This document shows, in pieces, positions 45,090 through 55,514 of a DNA stretch of 64,000 nt. The notes below the pieces were generated by a model. That model did not search any database, had not been told where the DNA came from, and worked only from the letters and a program-made list of their open reading frames with translations. Position numbers and translations under genes: made by a program. Numbering within the stretch: the stretch's first letter is position 1; each line of letters begins with the position of its first letter. This stretch comes from Antrodiella citrinella (lineage: Eukaryota > Basidiomycota > Agaricomycetes > Polyporales > Steccherinaceae): contig SGPM01000042.1 of the NCBI GenBank assembly GCA_004802725.1, forward strand, positions 1 through 64,000. Reading direction: 5' to 3'.

Positions 45090-46466
45090 ATGTCAGGAAC
45101 ACTGTCGCCCCCCGTTCCCAGGCCTCTGAGCCTCAGCCCAGGCGGCACTCGCCCGCTCAGTCCCCTCCGAAGCATAGCTCGCCAGAGCCACTCAAGTGTC
45201 CAAAGCTGGATTTCTCACCTTGCGTCCACTGGTCCGCCACCTATGTCGTCCACACCGAAGCCTATTCCATTGACGATGCCCACACCTGCGGACCCCGATG
45301 GCTCGCCAACACCTACTGTCAAGTCGATGAGTGGGAGCGAGCGTAGCCATCAGCCGTTGAAAGGCCTCAATGACAAGGGGTACGAGAGCGTCTTGAAGCT
45401 GCATGTGCCGGAGTGGCCGGCGGATGGTGGAGAGAAGGGTGAAGACGAAACCCAAGAGGAGATACCGAATATACCAACGGAAGCCGACTCTGGCTCGCGC
45501 AGGAGTAAAGCGCGAAGCTTCGTCGGCGGGTTCGTCACGAGCCTTCGCAGCATCCCGCGTGCGGTGACTCACAGCTCGGTGTATGACCGGCGCACGTCTT
45601 CGGGGCGACAGTCTTCTCAGACAGACTCTCAATCGTTTGACGGACATGCGAATGCCGGACATCCGCAGTTGTGGTACAGAGGTCCGCCGCCGCCGCCGTT
45701 GGCCACTCTGGAACATGGTCAGTACAGGCATCGCGGGTATCCTCACGGTCACGCACCAGTCCAAATCCCAATCCTCCTCGCACACCCGCCACCACCGGGT
45801 ATTCCACACTACGAACCTCGCCTGAGCACCATCGGATCGGAGTACTACTCCAAACAAGAATCAACTTCCTCGACCGGCGGGTCTATCAGTTCACGTCTTG
45901 GCGAGTTCCTCGGTGACCTGAACAGTCTCCCGTGGATCGCCCCGGGTCGAGTGGCGATCGACTATAGGCCTGGGGAGACGCCGAGGGCGCGGTCGACGAG
46001 GTCCGGGTCCAACGGGTCATGGTATAGCATCAACCCGCCCTCTACGCCATCGGATATCTCGAATCGGTGGAAGTACGTCCCGGAACCGTGGTTCCCACCT
46101 ACCCAGCTCCCTCCAACTCAAGAACTCGATGAGGACGACGACGACGACGACGAGCGGATCGAAGGGTCGGACGCAACCGTGGAGAGGAGACTCCAAGACA
46201 TGCAGGAAGCCCTGCAGGAGAAGACGCGCGATCTGGACAACATGCGTCAGGTCGTCGAGCACCAGAAGATGCACATCGCCGCGCTCGAGACGGAGATCGC
46301 GGAGCTGCGGGAGAGGCAGTCGCAGAACGAAGTGCGGAGATGGCGGAGCACATCGCGCAAGAGTTTGTCGGTGTATAGGAAGAGAGATAGTGTGAGGACG
46401 GTCACGTCGATGCGCAGACCGAACACCTCGATGTCGAGACCTGCTTCGTCGTTCTACGAGGATTGA
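45090..46466 (+). CDS. Disordered protein with C-terminal coiled coil
   Basis: A single exon of 458 codons. The N-terminal 380 residues are Ser/Pro-rich and look disordered (SPPVPRPLSLSPGGTRPLS, RGPPPPPLATLEHGQ). They include a short conserved-looking patch, RSFVGGFVTSLRSIPRAVTHS, and LGEFLGDLNSLPWIAPGRVA. An acidic run (ELDEDDDDDDERIEG) precedes a coiled coil at about 370-425 (RRLQDMQEALQEKTRDLDNMRQVVEH), followed by a basic Ser/Arg-rich end. I do not know a family name. The coiled coil suggests self-association; nothing points to a compartment. Confidence 0.75.
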   Translation: MSGTLSPPVPRPLSLSPGGTRPLSPLRSIARQSHSSVQSWISHLASTGPPPMSSTPKPIPLTMPTPADPDGSPTPTVKSMSGSERSHQPLKGLNDKGYESVLKLHVPEWPADGGEKGEDETQEEIPNIPTEADSGSRRSKARSFVGGFVTSLRSIPRAVTHSSVYDRRTSSGRQSSQTDSQSFDGHANAGHPQLWYRGPPPPPLATLEHGQYRHRGYPHGHAPVQIPILLAHPPPPGIPHYEPRLSTIGSEYYSKQESTSSTGGSISSRLGEFLGDLNSLPWIAPGRVAIDYRPGETPRARSTRSGSNGSWYSINPPSTPSDISNRWKYVPEPWFPPTQLPPTQELDEDDDDDDERIEGSDATVERRLQDMQEALQEKTRDLDNMRQVVEHQKMHIAALETEIAELRERQSQNEVRRWRSTSRKSLSVYRKRDSVRTVTSMRRPNTSMSRPASSFYED

Positions 46467-46772
46467 GTATACGCGTAGTTGGCGCGTTTGTTTGTATGTT
46501 GAATCCCGGACTCGGAATTTTGTATTTGTCTGCTTTCTTATGAACTCGGAGTGCGATGTACGGCCAACGTCACATGTTCACCAGCAACCAGCGTTCGCAT
46601 CAAGTTCGAGCAGGGACGTGGCAGCTGGTCCGCTCTTGGAATGCCGGATTTCCCACGCCGTGATTCACGTAGGACGTAGGGTGACTAGGGTCAATGCATG
46701 ACATTCCGATTGACGGGAACTTTGATGTTCAGAAATTAGAATGGCCAACATACTTGTCTTCAACCACCTACG
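46467..46772. other. Intergenic stretch
   Basis: About 300 bp between two plus-strand genes, no feature recognised. Confidence 0.3.
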
Positions 46773-47924
46773 ATGAGCTCGTTTCAACCGGGGAATCTCT
46801 TCAATGTCTCGGGCAAGGTTGTGCTCATAACTGGAGGGAGCAGGGGAATAGGGAAAATGGTGAGTACCTCCACAAAAGTCTCTAGCGACGAAAATTTGTT
46901 GACAATACATTACACCAGCTTGCCACAGGGTTTGTGAGCAACGGGGCCAAGGTAAGTCGATTCTTTGTTACCCTGAGCATGAGAGCTTGAGCTGTCGTTC
47001 CCAGGTCTACATATCGTCGCGGTCTTCGAAGGACTGTGAGGCAACGGCACAAGAGCTAAATGCTATCGGTGCAGGGACATGTGTATCAGTCCCAGCAGAT
47101 ATGTCTAAATACTCGGAGGTAGAACGACTCGCCAAGGAGATTTCAGCGAAGGAGAAAGCCCTGCATGTCCTCGTGAACAACGCAGGCGCTGCTTGGGGTG
47201 ATGGTATTGATGAGTACCCTGTCTGTCTTCCTGAGTCTGAGAATATGTGGCTCGGCACTTACTTGAATTTCAGGACGCCGCTTTCACCAAGCTGCTGACG
47301 CTGAATGTGCAGCGAGTGTTCAACCTGACCCAGCTATGCCTACCATTGCTCCGTGCGGCTGCGGAACAGGGTGGCAAATCTGGTGATTCATACCTCGACC
47401 CTGCCCGAATTATCAACGTGAGCCTAAGGTCTCTTCGTTCTTCTGACGCATGCTGTGATTGACCTATTTCGCGATAGATTGGCTCTGTGGAAGGGTTAAG
47501 CATTCCTGCACACGAGACATATGCGTACTCCTCGTCCAAAGCAGCCTTGCATCAGCTGAGCAAGCATATGGCCTCACGCCTGGGACCCGAAGGTATCACG
47601 AGCAACACCATTGCATGCGGTGAGTCCTTTGACTATCCTGTAATTCCCCGTCTTCTGATACTTGAGATCCAGGGCCGTTCGAGAGCAAGAGTGAGTACTT
47701 CTCGCGTTGACCGTCGACTGCGATGATCTGACATGCAGATAGTGATGGCGCACACTCTCAAGAGCCTAGGCGACTTACTAATCTCTGCTAACCCATCGCG
47801 ACGGATTGGTACTCCGGAAGATATCGTAGGCACCGCACTATACCTCAGTGGACGCTCTGGTGCATGGACGACTGGGACGACCGTTACCCTAGACGGCGGA
47901 CTCCTGGTGTCCTCGAAGATGTAG
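46773..47924 (+). CDS. Short-chain dehydrogenase/reductase
   Basis: Seven or so exons starting MSSFQPGNLFNVSGKVVLIT. The cofactor motif is TGGSRGIGKM, with SRSSKD at the end of strand beta-2 favouring NADP. Then come LHVLVNNAGAAWG, the serine strand IINIGSVEGLSIP, the catalytic YAYSSSKAALHQL (YxxxK) and a closing TTVTLDGGLLV. It is a classical SDR of about 280 residues, closest in my memory to fungal 3-oxoacyl-ACP-reductase-like (RhlG-like) proteins; the substrate is not determined. The intron at about 47221-47273 interrupts the NAG-to-serine segment. Confidence 0.88.
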
Positions 47925-48180
47925 TAAATATGTTCGTTATACTGTGGAATAGGATGTCATGAAAGCATCGCGCCGTTTAAAGCAGGCACACAGTGGCTAG
48001 TGTATAGTACCATAAGAAGTCACGGACAAAAGGAAATATCGAAGTGCAAATGGCTAAAGATACAGCTGATATCGACAGAGAATAAGGGATACATATGGTG
48101 AAATGAATTGCTAGCAACGTCATCAGTCTGGTCGCTCAGGATATCATACGAAGATAGCGGCGAGTGACTCACGGGTAAAT

Positions 48181-49353
48181 TTAGATGTCCCTCCATAGAG
48201 TCTCTGCATTCGCGTCTCCGTCTACGACACAATAGTTGTCCGACATCTTCATCACGGTACGGTCGAAGTCGTGGACAAAGACCACCCGTGAGATCGAGGG
48301 GCAGTAGATGCGGAGTTCCAGCGTCAGTGCGCGGAGAGCAGCGGGATTCGTAGGCGCAGGCTCCCAGTCCGAGACCTCCACTTCGATGCACTGGAGTTTG
48401 TGAAGCCGCATGAGGGTACCGTAGAATGCTACACGCTGATTTGACGGCGAAAAAAGATGAGAGACATGACTCCGACGATAGAAAAGAAAAAGGCGGACCT
48501 CACGGCCTCCAACGGGAAGAACGAGCGTACCAAGATAGCGTAGATGATTTAAGTTAGCGAAGGTGTTAACGACAGTGTTGAGGAGCTCCATGGAAAAGTC
48601 TGGGGTATACGAGGCATCGGCGATGTCAAGGGTTCGCAGAGGCTTGCGTAGATTTCGCAACTTCGCGAAGAGGTCAGTCATCTCCTCCCGCTTTTCGAGG
48701 ATCTGCGAGCGAGAGAAGCATGTCTTGAGGCGGGAGATAGGTCGGCCTGGGGAGAGCGTCGCAGCTGCTTCCATGAAAGTACATTCGAGTGTGGAAAGTT
48801 TAGGCAATGAGTGGACGTGTAAGGATGAAAGAGGGGTATCGGCAGAGGTTTCGCTTCGGAAATCTACGAGGTATAAGTCGGAGAGATGGGACTGGGTATT
48901 GAGGAAAGTGGAGAGATGGGCGTCCCATGTAAAGTCGCAATGGAAAGAACGGAGCTGGAAGACACAGCGGTCAAGGACCCACGCCTGGGAAGCCTCGTCT
49001 CCAGTGTCAATATAGAGATTGAGATGCCTCAGCTTGGAGGTTTCCTTCAGCGCATCGGCAATAGTGTCCCAATAATCGTCAGGCGTGGGGTCCATGGATT
49101 CGTCGCTGTCTGCAGATTCATCCTCCGCCAGGTGAATGGACAGCGCATCAACTAGGACTGCAAGGCGAGGTCTGTTGGAGAGAAGTCGGCATATAGAGGC
49201 AGTGCGGGTGTAGCCTCGGAGGTCCACAGTGTTGTATAGCTTTCGCTCTGCAACTTTTTGGAAGGCCTTGGACACACGACACAACGATGCGAGGTTCTCC
49301 CGGTCGGCCACATATTTGACTATTAGGCTATAGGTCTCCAAAGAGAGTTGCAT
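48181..49353 (-). CDS. F-box-like protein
   Basis: The ATG at 49353 (MQLSLETYSLIVKYVADRENLASLC) opens an F-box-like helix bundle, followed by RVSKAFQKVAERKLYNTVDL, the usual exit of fungal F-box-like domains. The remainder has irregular leucine-rich segments (LRHLNLYIDT, LSDLYLVDF, LPKLSTLECTF), as in F-box/LRR proteins of mushrooms. An open frame continues upstream to 49425 but begins without ATG right after a CAG, so an upstream exon is possible. A 63-nt block (GTCCGCC..AATCAG, about 48442-48504) is a probable phase-neutral intron. Target unknown. Confidence 0.7.
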   Translation of the reverse strand: MQLSLETYSLIVKYVADRENLASLCRVSKAFQKVAERKLYNTVDLRGYTRTASICRLLSNRPRLAVLVDALSIHLAEDESADSDESMDPTPDDYWDTIADALKETSKLRHLNLYIDTGDEASQAWVLDRCVFQLRSFHCDFTWDAHLSTFLNTQSHLSDLYLVDFRSETSADTPLSSLHVHSLPKLSTLECTFMEAAATLSPGRPISRLKTCFSRSQILEKREEMTDLFAKLRNLRKPLRTLDIADASYTPDFSMELLNTVVNTFANLNHLRYLGTLVLPVGGREVRLFLFYRRSHVSHLFSPSNQRVAFYGTLMRLHKLQCIEVEVSDWEPAPTNPAALRALTLELRIYCPSISRVVFVHDFDRTVMKMSDNYCVVDGDANAETLWRDI

Positions 49354-51072
49354 AAGTTCCGTTCCGCCTGCTGCCCCCGAGTTATCAGTTGCCCGACTTG
49401 ATGACCGAAAGTATGTACTATTCACCTGCTCTCGATTTCAAGCGGGGATGCTCCTAGAGAGCTGTGGTGGCCTGCAGACGGAAACATTAATCTGAATCGG
49501 CCCGCTAAATAGCACGTCCATTGTACTTACGGTTTCACAACAATGCGTCAGGAAATCTTTGTTTAATGTCCGCGCTAGATGATGAGAATTAGAAGTGCTG
49601 GACACGGTGAGACGACGATACCGCGTGAATAGCGCGATCACGTACGTATATCTGTCTGGCAGTGGCTGCAGTACCGGGGAGGGGGGGGGGTGTATCGTTG
49701 CAGGGGTAAATTGGATGGTCCTACACTTGCTGTAACCTGCGCAGCACGATGACGACTCGAAATTTATGGAATGTACCGCCACTTGGACCGCTGCTGAGAT
49801 GAGAATGTGAGAATCCATTCCCTCCGAACAATTGAAACCCGGAGTAAACCCCTATAATGCATGCTCACCTACCTGTAGACCTTGCACACTTCAGCAAGGT
49901 TCAGGTGGAATATCGGGAGGAAGAGACTGAGAGTTGAATACTCGCCCAGAGCGAAACCCACGGGAGTCCCACGAACGCACCCATGAAAGAGACCTCACCA
50001 GTGTTGCTTTATCAAGCACGAAGATTCCAGCCTATCAGACTGTGACAACAAGGAACCATTTCGGATATCACAAGGAGGATCACCGGAGTAGCAGCAGTGT
50101 ACGTTATGCCAAACTAATCTAACCTGTTTGTGGGGCCGTAAAGACCATCGAGCAGGATCCTCGCAAAATACTGTGCAACTTTCGTGCCTGTTGTGAACGT
50201 ACATCCCGGGCAATGGTAGCGACATAGATCGTCGGTCTCGGGCGTCCTCGAGCACGTGGATATCGCAAGGGAACTTATTGTCATGCAATCGTCGCGTGTT
50301 GTGCACCACTTTGTCAGTAACTTCACATCGGGGACGAAGGGGAAACCGGGATCTGAGCGAGCGACTCCGGGGGTTTCTCCATGACAATCCATGTAAAGCA
50401 GAAGGATGCCAAAGGAACGAACAGAAAGCCTTAAGGAGACAGAATTTCTGGTAAGGAGTAAAACTCTTCCACGAAGGAGAAGTGAGCAACATAACGACAT
50501 TGATGACACTGGCCTCACTCATGAAAGAACAGACGCGTCTCCCACGTTTTTGAGCATACCCAAGTTGCACGAGAAGCGCGGAGACGACATGTTAAAAAAC
50601 CCCGAGGCTGATGCGCAGCCCAACTCAGCTCCTCCGCCGGGCACCGGAAAAGAGTGTTGTTTGCTGGACCGACCGAAGCAGCACGCCGGGTTGAGCGGAA
50701 GATTGCGGACGACCAATGACCTTCCGAAGCTTCAACCATTGGACAGTTCCGAGATAGCATATGCGACTGTCCTTCCAACTTCCTGATCATTGGATAAATT
50801 GTGAGAATACTGATACAATACCATCCCCGTACAAGACTGCTCGAAACCATAAACGAAACCTAAAGGGATCGAAGCGTGGTAGCCATCCCAGAAATGCTCG
50901 ACTGCCACCGAGTGGAAACGTTCCACAGGTGAGAGTTCGAAGATCTTGATAATAGAACTGACGCCTGAGGAGGGCTATATAATTGATCCCAAGTATACCA
51001 GAAGCGGTACCGAGGCGGCTCACCTGAGATGCCGCGACCCTCCGAGTTGGCATGATGCAATGAGCGACATGC
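49354..51072. other. Unresolved 1.7-kb stretch downstream of APS2
   Basis: No family could be recognised. On the minus strand 51050 to about 50630, exons beginning MPTRRVAASQ can be spliced with good borders into PSSGVSSIIKIFELSPVERF and onward to LGSWKDSRICYLGTVQWLKL, about 100 residues. On the plus strand an open frame of 126 codons lies at 50406-50786 (MPKERTESLKETEFLVRS). They conflict, and neither shows a known motif. A run of ten G is at 49681-49690. Confidence 0.3.
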
Positions 51073-51706
51073 TCACTCTAGCTTCTCCAGCTCTTCCAAA
51101 CGAGACAGGACAACGTCCTTACTTGTCTCCTCAATCTCCCCAGCCAGGAACACCTCGTCCAAAATGGCATAGACCTGAGGGAAAGCGTGAGTGCGCCACA
51201 CAAGATACGTGGCACTATGCGGACCTTATAGAAGTTGAATACGAGATCAAGTTCGCATACATTATCGAAGAATGAATCTAGGCCTGGTTATTAGCAACAG
51301 TGGCTAGAACAAGAGTAGAGCCCACACACCGAGGACCTCTACAAAAAGATGAATGGCCTCCAGGTACGCCAGCTCGTTGTCATTCGCATCTACGCAGACA
51401 CAAAAGAATAGTCCAGCATAGCGTCTGTATACCACTTTATGGTTACGGAACTGAATAGGATCATGTTAGCGACACTCAAGTACGGGCAATCCGGTGCTTA
51501 CTTCGACGAAATTGGATTGGTATTTCTGGTCGCGAGGTGCGACTAACCTGTGGACTTCGCCTCTTAAACGGACCTGTGCTGCTCTCTGTGAACACGAAAC
51601 AATACATTTGGACTCAACTAACCTTCTCGTCGTCGTCGTATGGCACATACCACTTGGAAAGTCGTGTCTTTCCTTGACGATTTTGAACGAGAATAAACCT
51701 GATCAT
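51073..51706 (-). CDS. APS2: AP-2 adaptor complex sigma subunit
   Basis: The small subunit of the AP-2 clathrin adaptor, which acts in endocytosis at the plasma membrane and helps bind dileucine sorting signals. Five short exons reconstruct a protein of about 145 residues, the family length. They read [20 protein letters not shown], then the [18 protein letters not shown] block, [53 protein letters not shown], and [19 protein letters not shown], ending KLE with TGA 51073-51075. All introns have GT..AG borders and match phase. The [13 protein letters not shown] segment separates AP-2 from AP-1 sigma. The exons are so short that simple frame scanning misses the gene. Confidence 0.95.
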
Positions 51707-51962
51707 GGTGGTAGTGAAACAAGTGAAGGGTCCCCGTTAGTCATCATGTTCACCGATCACAACTGTAGGCTGTAGCGACCAAATTGATAAGCGCTGAAAC
51801 ATAATCCTTTCGGGGTTTGAAAACTGTAAATAGATCCAACACCGATCTAACAAATATCAAAGACCCCGGGCCCTCGGCGTCGAGTCATCAAGAGATTCAT
51901 CTTCATTCACTTCAGACCTCCGTATCTTTGTCGGTGGCAGATTCGCACCGTTTATAGTCTCG

Positions 51963-53221
51963 ATGTCCTCATACAACCTGGGTGGCAATACGCCGTACAA
52001 GCCACAAAAAGGTCCGTGAGTATTCCTTGAACTTTGTCGACTTGGCGCACCCTGCTCATCCTACAATTGTTTCAAATGTCCAGTTTTTCCCCAGACACGT
52101 TCAAGCCTCTTCTGGAGAAGCTTGTAAAGACTCCCGAGTACTTCTCTCCTTTAGACGTCAGTCTGGCGTTGGAGCATGTCTTCACCCTAGATGCCGTTCT
52201 CCCCGTACAAATTGGAGCTTTCCTCACCGCGCTGCACGTCAATCGTGTCGAAAGACGACCAGAATCTCTCGCAGCAGCTGCGGATGTCCTTCGATCCAGA
52301 GCATTGACCGCTGCCATTGAAGACGCAGACAAGGACTTCGTGGTTGACATCGTTGGGACCGGCGGAGACGGTCACAACACGTTCAATGTCAGCACGACAG
52401 CCGCGATTGTAGCTGCAGGGGCTGGCGCAAGAGTCATCAAAGTACGTCTTCGAAAGATTCCAAGGGTGATGACTAACATGCGAATATGTTGCTATTAGCA
52501 TGGTAGTCGAGCATCCACTTCCTCGTCTGGCTCCGCCGACCTCCTTCAATCGCTTGGCTGCCTTTTCACCGCGCCTACTCCCGGCACTCCTCTTCCGATC
52601 GCCAAAGTACCGTTCACATTCATTCTCGCGCCTCATTACCACCCCGCACTGGCGATGCTTGCCCCCTACCGGAAAGCCCTTCCTTTTCGCACCATGTTCA
52701 ACATCCTCGGGCCTCTGATCAACCCGGCCCGCCCCCGCGGAATGGTACTCGGTGTTGCTGAACCCGAATTGGGATACACCTTCGCTGTATCGCTTCGTAA
52801 TGGCGGGGTCGAGCGTGCGCTCGTGGTATGCGGTGAGGAACGGCTGGACGAGGTCAGCTGTGCTGGAAACACATTCGCGTGGGAGCTCAAGGACGGCGAA
52901 ATCACTGAATTCACACTGCATCCTGAGCAATTCGGATTGAAAGTCCACTCGTTGTCAGACGTTGCCGGTGGGACTCCAGAAGAGAACGCGAAGACGTTCA
53001 AGCTGCTGTTGAACTCTGGGGCTGATATCCCTGAGCGTTTGACTGCAGTGCTTCATTTCGTTCTGATGAACGCTGCCACTCTCCTGGTGGTCGCCGGAGT
53101 CGCAAAAGATTTCAAAGATGGTGTTCGCTTGGGCTTGGACAGCATCACCGCAGGGAAAGCTTGGGAGGCTTTGCGATTGTTCCGGGAAGCCGGCGCAGCC
53201 GCGGCCGCCAAATTGACGTGA
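51963..53221 (+). CDS. TRP4: Anthranilate phosphoribosyltransferase
   Basis: It transfers phosphoribose from PRPP to anthranilate, the second step of tryptophan synthesis. Three exons, 51963-52015, 52084-52441 and 52499-53221, give about 378 residues. The first encodes [18 protein letters not shown] and joins to [17 protein letters not shown]. Family motifs are [20 protein letters not shown] (PRPP and magnesium site), [21 protein letters not shown] after the second intron, and [17 protein letters not shown]. All key glycines and the KHG lysine are present, so it should be active. It is divergent from APS2, with 256 bp between starts. Confidence 0.96.
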
Positions 53222-54201
53222 AGGTGAATCCTACGTTGTATAGTCTTTCCAATACTGAAGCATGCAATCCTCCAGAACGAACGAATTTGCGGTGTAATAT
53301 TAGAAGCATAGATCTCAACGGTATCCGCTACCAACCCATATCACAAATTGTAAGGCCCTTTCCCCTTGTACAACACAAAACGCGCCAGCTATTGCTGGGT
53401 CGTGAATACCAAGCCGCTATTCGCCTGACGTCATTTTCCGGCAATTGCCGTTACATCCGTTTTAAGCAGATTCTGTGCTTCAACAGCGCATTCTGCATTT
53501 CCGCCCTCCATATGTCCTTGCATCCGCATTGTCATTCAGATTTTGTATCCGACGCGTTTATTCCGTCATGGATAATGTTGGTATGTTCAGATCCCTGCAC
53601 AAGGTGTGAACCCACCACTGATTTCACGCGGGTTCTCCAATTTGGCGGAGGCTCCCAATATGATGTGTGGCCTCCCAACTCTCAATTGACCATAATACAG
53701 GCTGTTCAACTTACTCACAAAATGCGACCATTGTTCTTCTTCGGGTCGCTCCCGACTGACCCCGACAATACCGCCGCGGCGCATGAGAAGTTCGGGCTGC
53801 GTACCACCTGACTAACGAGAAGAATGGACTGCACAGTTCAACCAAAAGTTGCATCCGCGATGACATGCATCTTCTGCGGAAAGAAGACTTCGGTCATCCG
53901 GTGAAGTCCTTGGCTCGAGTAGTATCCGCTGAGCACAGGTTCTCAGGACGCCCTTTGATTCCTAGGCGGATATGACGCACCTGTGCTCGATCCTCTTCTT
54001 CGCTAGGAATACCCAGGAAGATTGGTTTGGATGTGCTTCCGCACATCTCCAAAATTATGCCTCACTTCACGTATAAAAAGGCTCGTCCTTAGAGTAAGCA
54101 ATTTTATCAAATCTACTGTCGTAGTCCCCACCTCATTACACACATACACACACACAACCAATCTCTCCGATCTATACCCAACCCTTCCTTCCTCATTCAA
54201 C
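53222..54201. other. Intergenic stretch
   Basis: Nearly 1 kb without a recognised gene. Open frames at 53161-53811 show no family motif. The right end holds a TATA box and an ACACAC-rich leader for the secreted protein gene. Confidence 0.35.
54072..54078 (+). promoter_or_regulatory. TATA box of the secreted Gly-rich protein gene
   Basis: TATAAAA 130 bp before the ATG, followed by a leader rich in ACACAC (54139-54159). A canonical TATA suggests strong or regulated expression. Confidence 0.5.
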
Positions 54202-55195
54202 ATGCGTACTTATACCTTCACCTCCTTCGTTGCTGCCGCCGCCCTTAGCAGTGTGTTCGTCGCCGCGGTACCGGTTTTCGTCGGCCAGGTCGAACGTCGG
54301 AGCTTCCGCACCTACAATGGTTTCAGCGGCGCCGGTGATGCTAGTGCGACATCTGGATCATCAGGCGATGTCAGCGGTGGAAATGTTGTCAACGATGGTG
54401 GTATTGGTGGTGTAACAAACGGCCCTGGTGCCAGTACGTCCCTTCCTTCGTCCAATTTCGATCTAGACTGATCTGACATACTTCAGACATTGGCGGCGGC
54501 GGTGGAACTACCACATCCGGAACAGCTGTCGGAGGTACCTTCGGCGGAGGTAGCGCTGTCTCTGGCGATGCTGGCGATGCTGAAGGTGGAGGGGTGTTCA
54601 ACAGCGGCGAGACCATCACCAACACTGGTGCCGCAGCTAGTAAGTGCTACGTCTACCTTCCATGGCCCTTCCTTCGTCTGCTTATCGGTCGCAACAGACA
54701 CAGGCGGAACGGGTGGCACTTCGACATCCGGCACCGCGTCAGGCGGAACTGGCTTCAGCGACTTCAACGGTTTCGACAAGCGTCAGTACGGCTCTTACGC
54801 CTCTTTCTCCCCTGACGGCTCGGCATCGTCTGGTAATACAGGCGACGTCAACGGCGGAAACGTCGTCGACAATGTTGATGATGATGGTTCGGACGGTAGT
54901 GACGATAATATGGCAGGGGATGGTGGAGAGACTGTTTCCGGAGATGCTGTTGCTGCACCAGGCTCTGGCGGCTCTGCCAACACCGGCAATGCAGGCAATG
55001 CGAATGGTGGCTCGGTTTTTAAGTTCGGCGGTAACATCGTCAATGGCGGTGCAAATGGTGGAACTAGTGAGCCTTGCATCATTATCTTCGTTTTGACATG
55101 GTCTAACCTCTTGATTAGACCAAGCTGGCAATGGTGGTCTTTCTGCGAGCGGTGATGCTATTGGTGCCAGCGCCGGATATTACTACGGCAACTGA
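54202..55195 (+). CDS. Secreted Gly/Ser-rich repetitive protein with Kex2 sites
   Basis: Four exons; introns begin near 54434, 54640 and 55069. MRTYTFTSFVAAAALSSVFVAAVP is a signal peptide. The mature part, about 250 residues, is dominated by Gly, Ser, Ala, Asn and Asp with a loose repeat: SGDVSGGNVVNDGG, SGTAVGGTFGGGSAVSGDAG, TGDVNGGNVVDN and GSANTGNAGNANGGS. Dibasic sites occur after VERR (residue 33) and FDKR, both followed by an aromatic-containing segment (SFRTYNGF, QYGSYASF), as in Kex2-processed precursors. No cysteines are apparent in the mature chain. It may be a cell-surface or matrix protein or a precursor of short peptides. I know no named family. Confidence 0.75.
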
Positions 55196-55514
55196 ATGTA
55201 TCTAATTCTCGACTGTATTCTTTCGGACACAAAATATCTTTTCCGCGGCATAGCCAGGAACATTTATCTACTGCAGTGTAGATATATTATAATGTTGATC
55301 TTCGATCTTTATATTCGCGTACGAGTTAATTTATACATCCACGGACTTGAAGCATACCAATATTGCACCATTCTCATATATCGTGCCATGTCATGCCCCT
55401 CTGGCCTCATACTCGTTCAACAATCGACTTCGTTCTCGCAATCATGTTATACCATTGAGATAGAAGAATGAGCTTATGCGGAACAAGTCATAACTTGAAC
55501 CCCAATGATGTCAC
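55196..55514. other. Intergenic stretch between convergent genes
   Basis: AT-rich 3' region, no gene recognised. Confidence 0.35.

Noticed and set aside
49438..49818. 126-codon minus-strand frame upstream of the F-box-like gene
   Set aside because: Includes a homopolymer G tract in translation and no motif; at best its end is an upstream exon.
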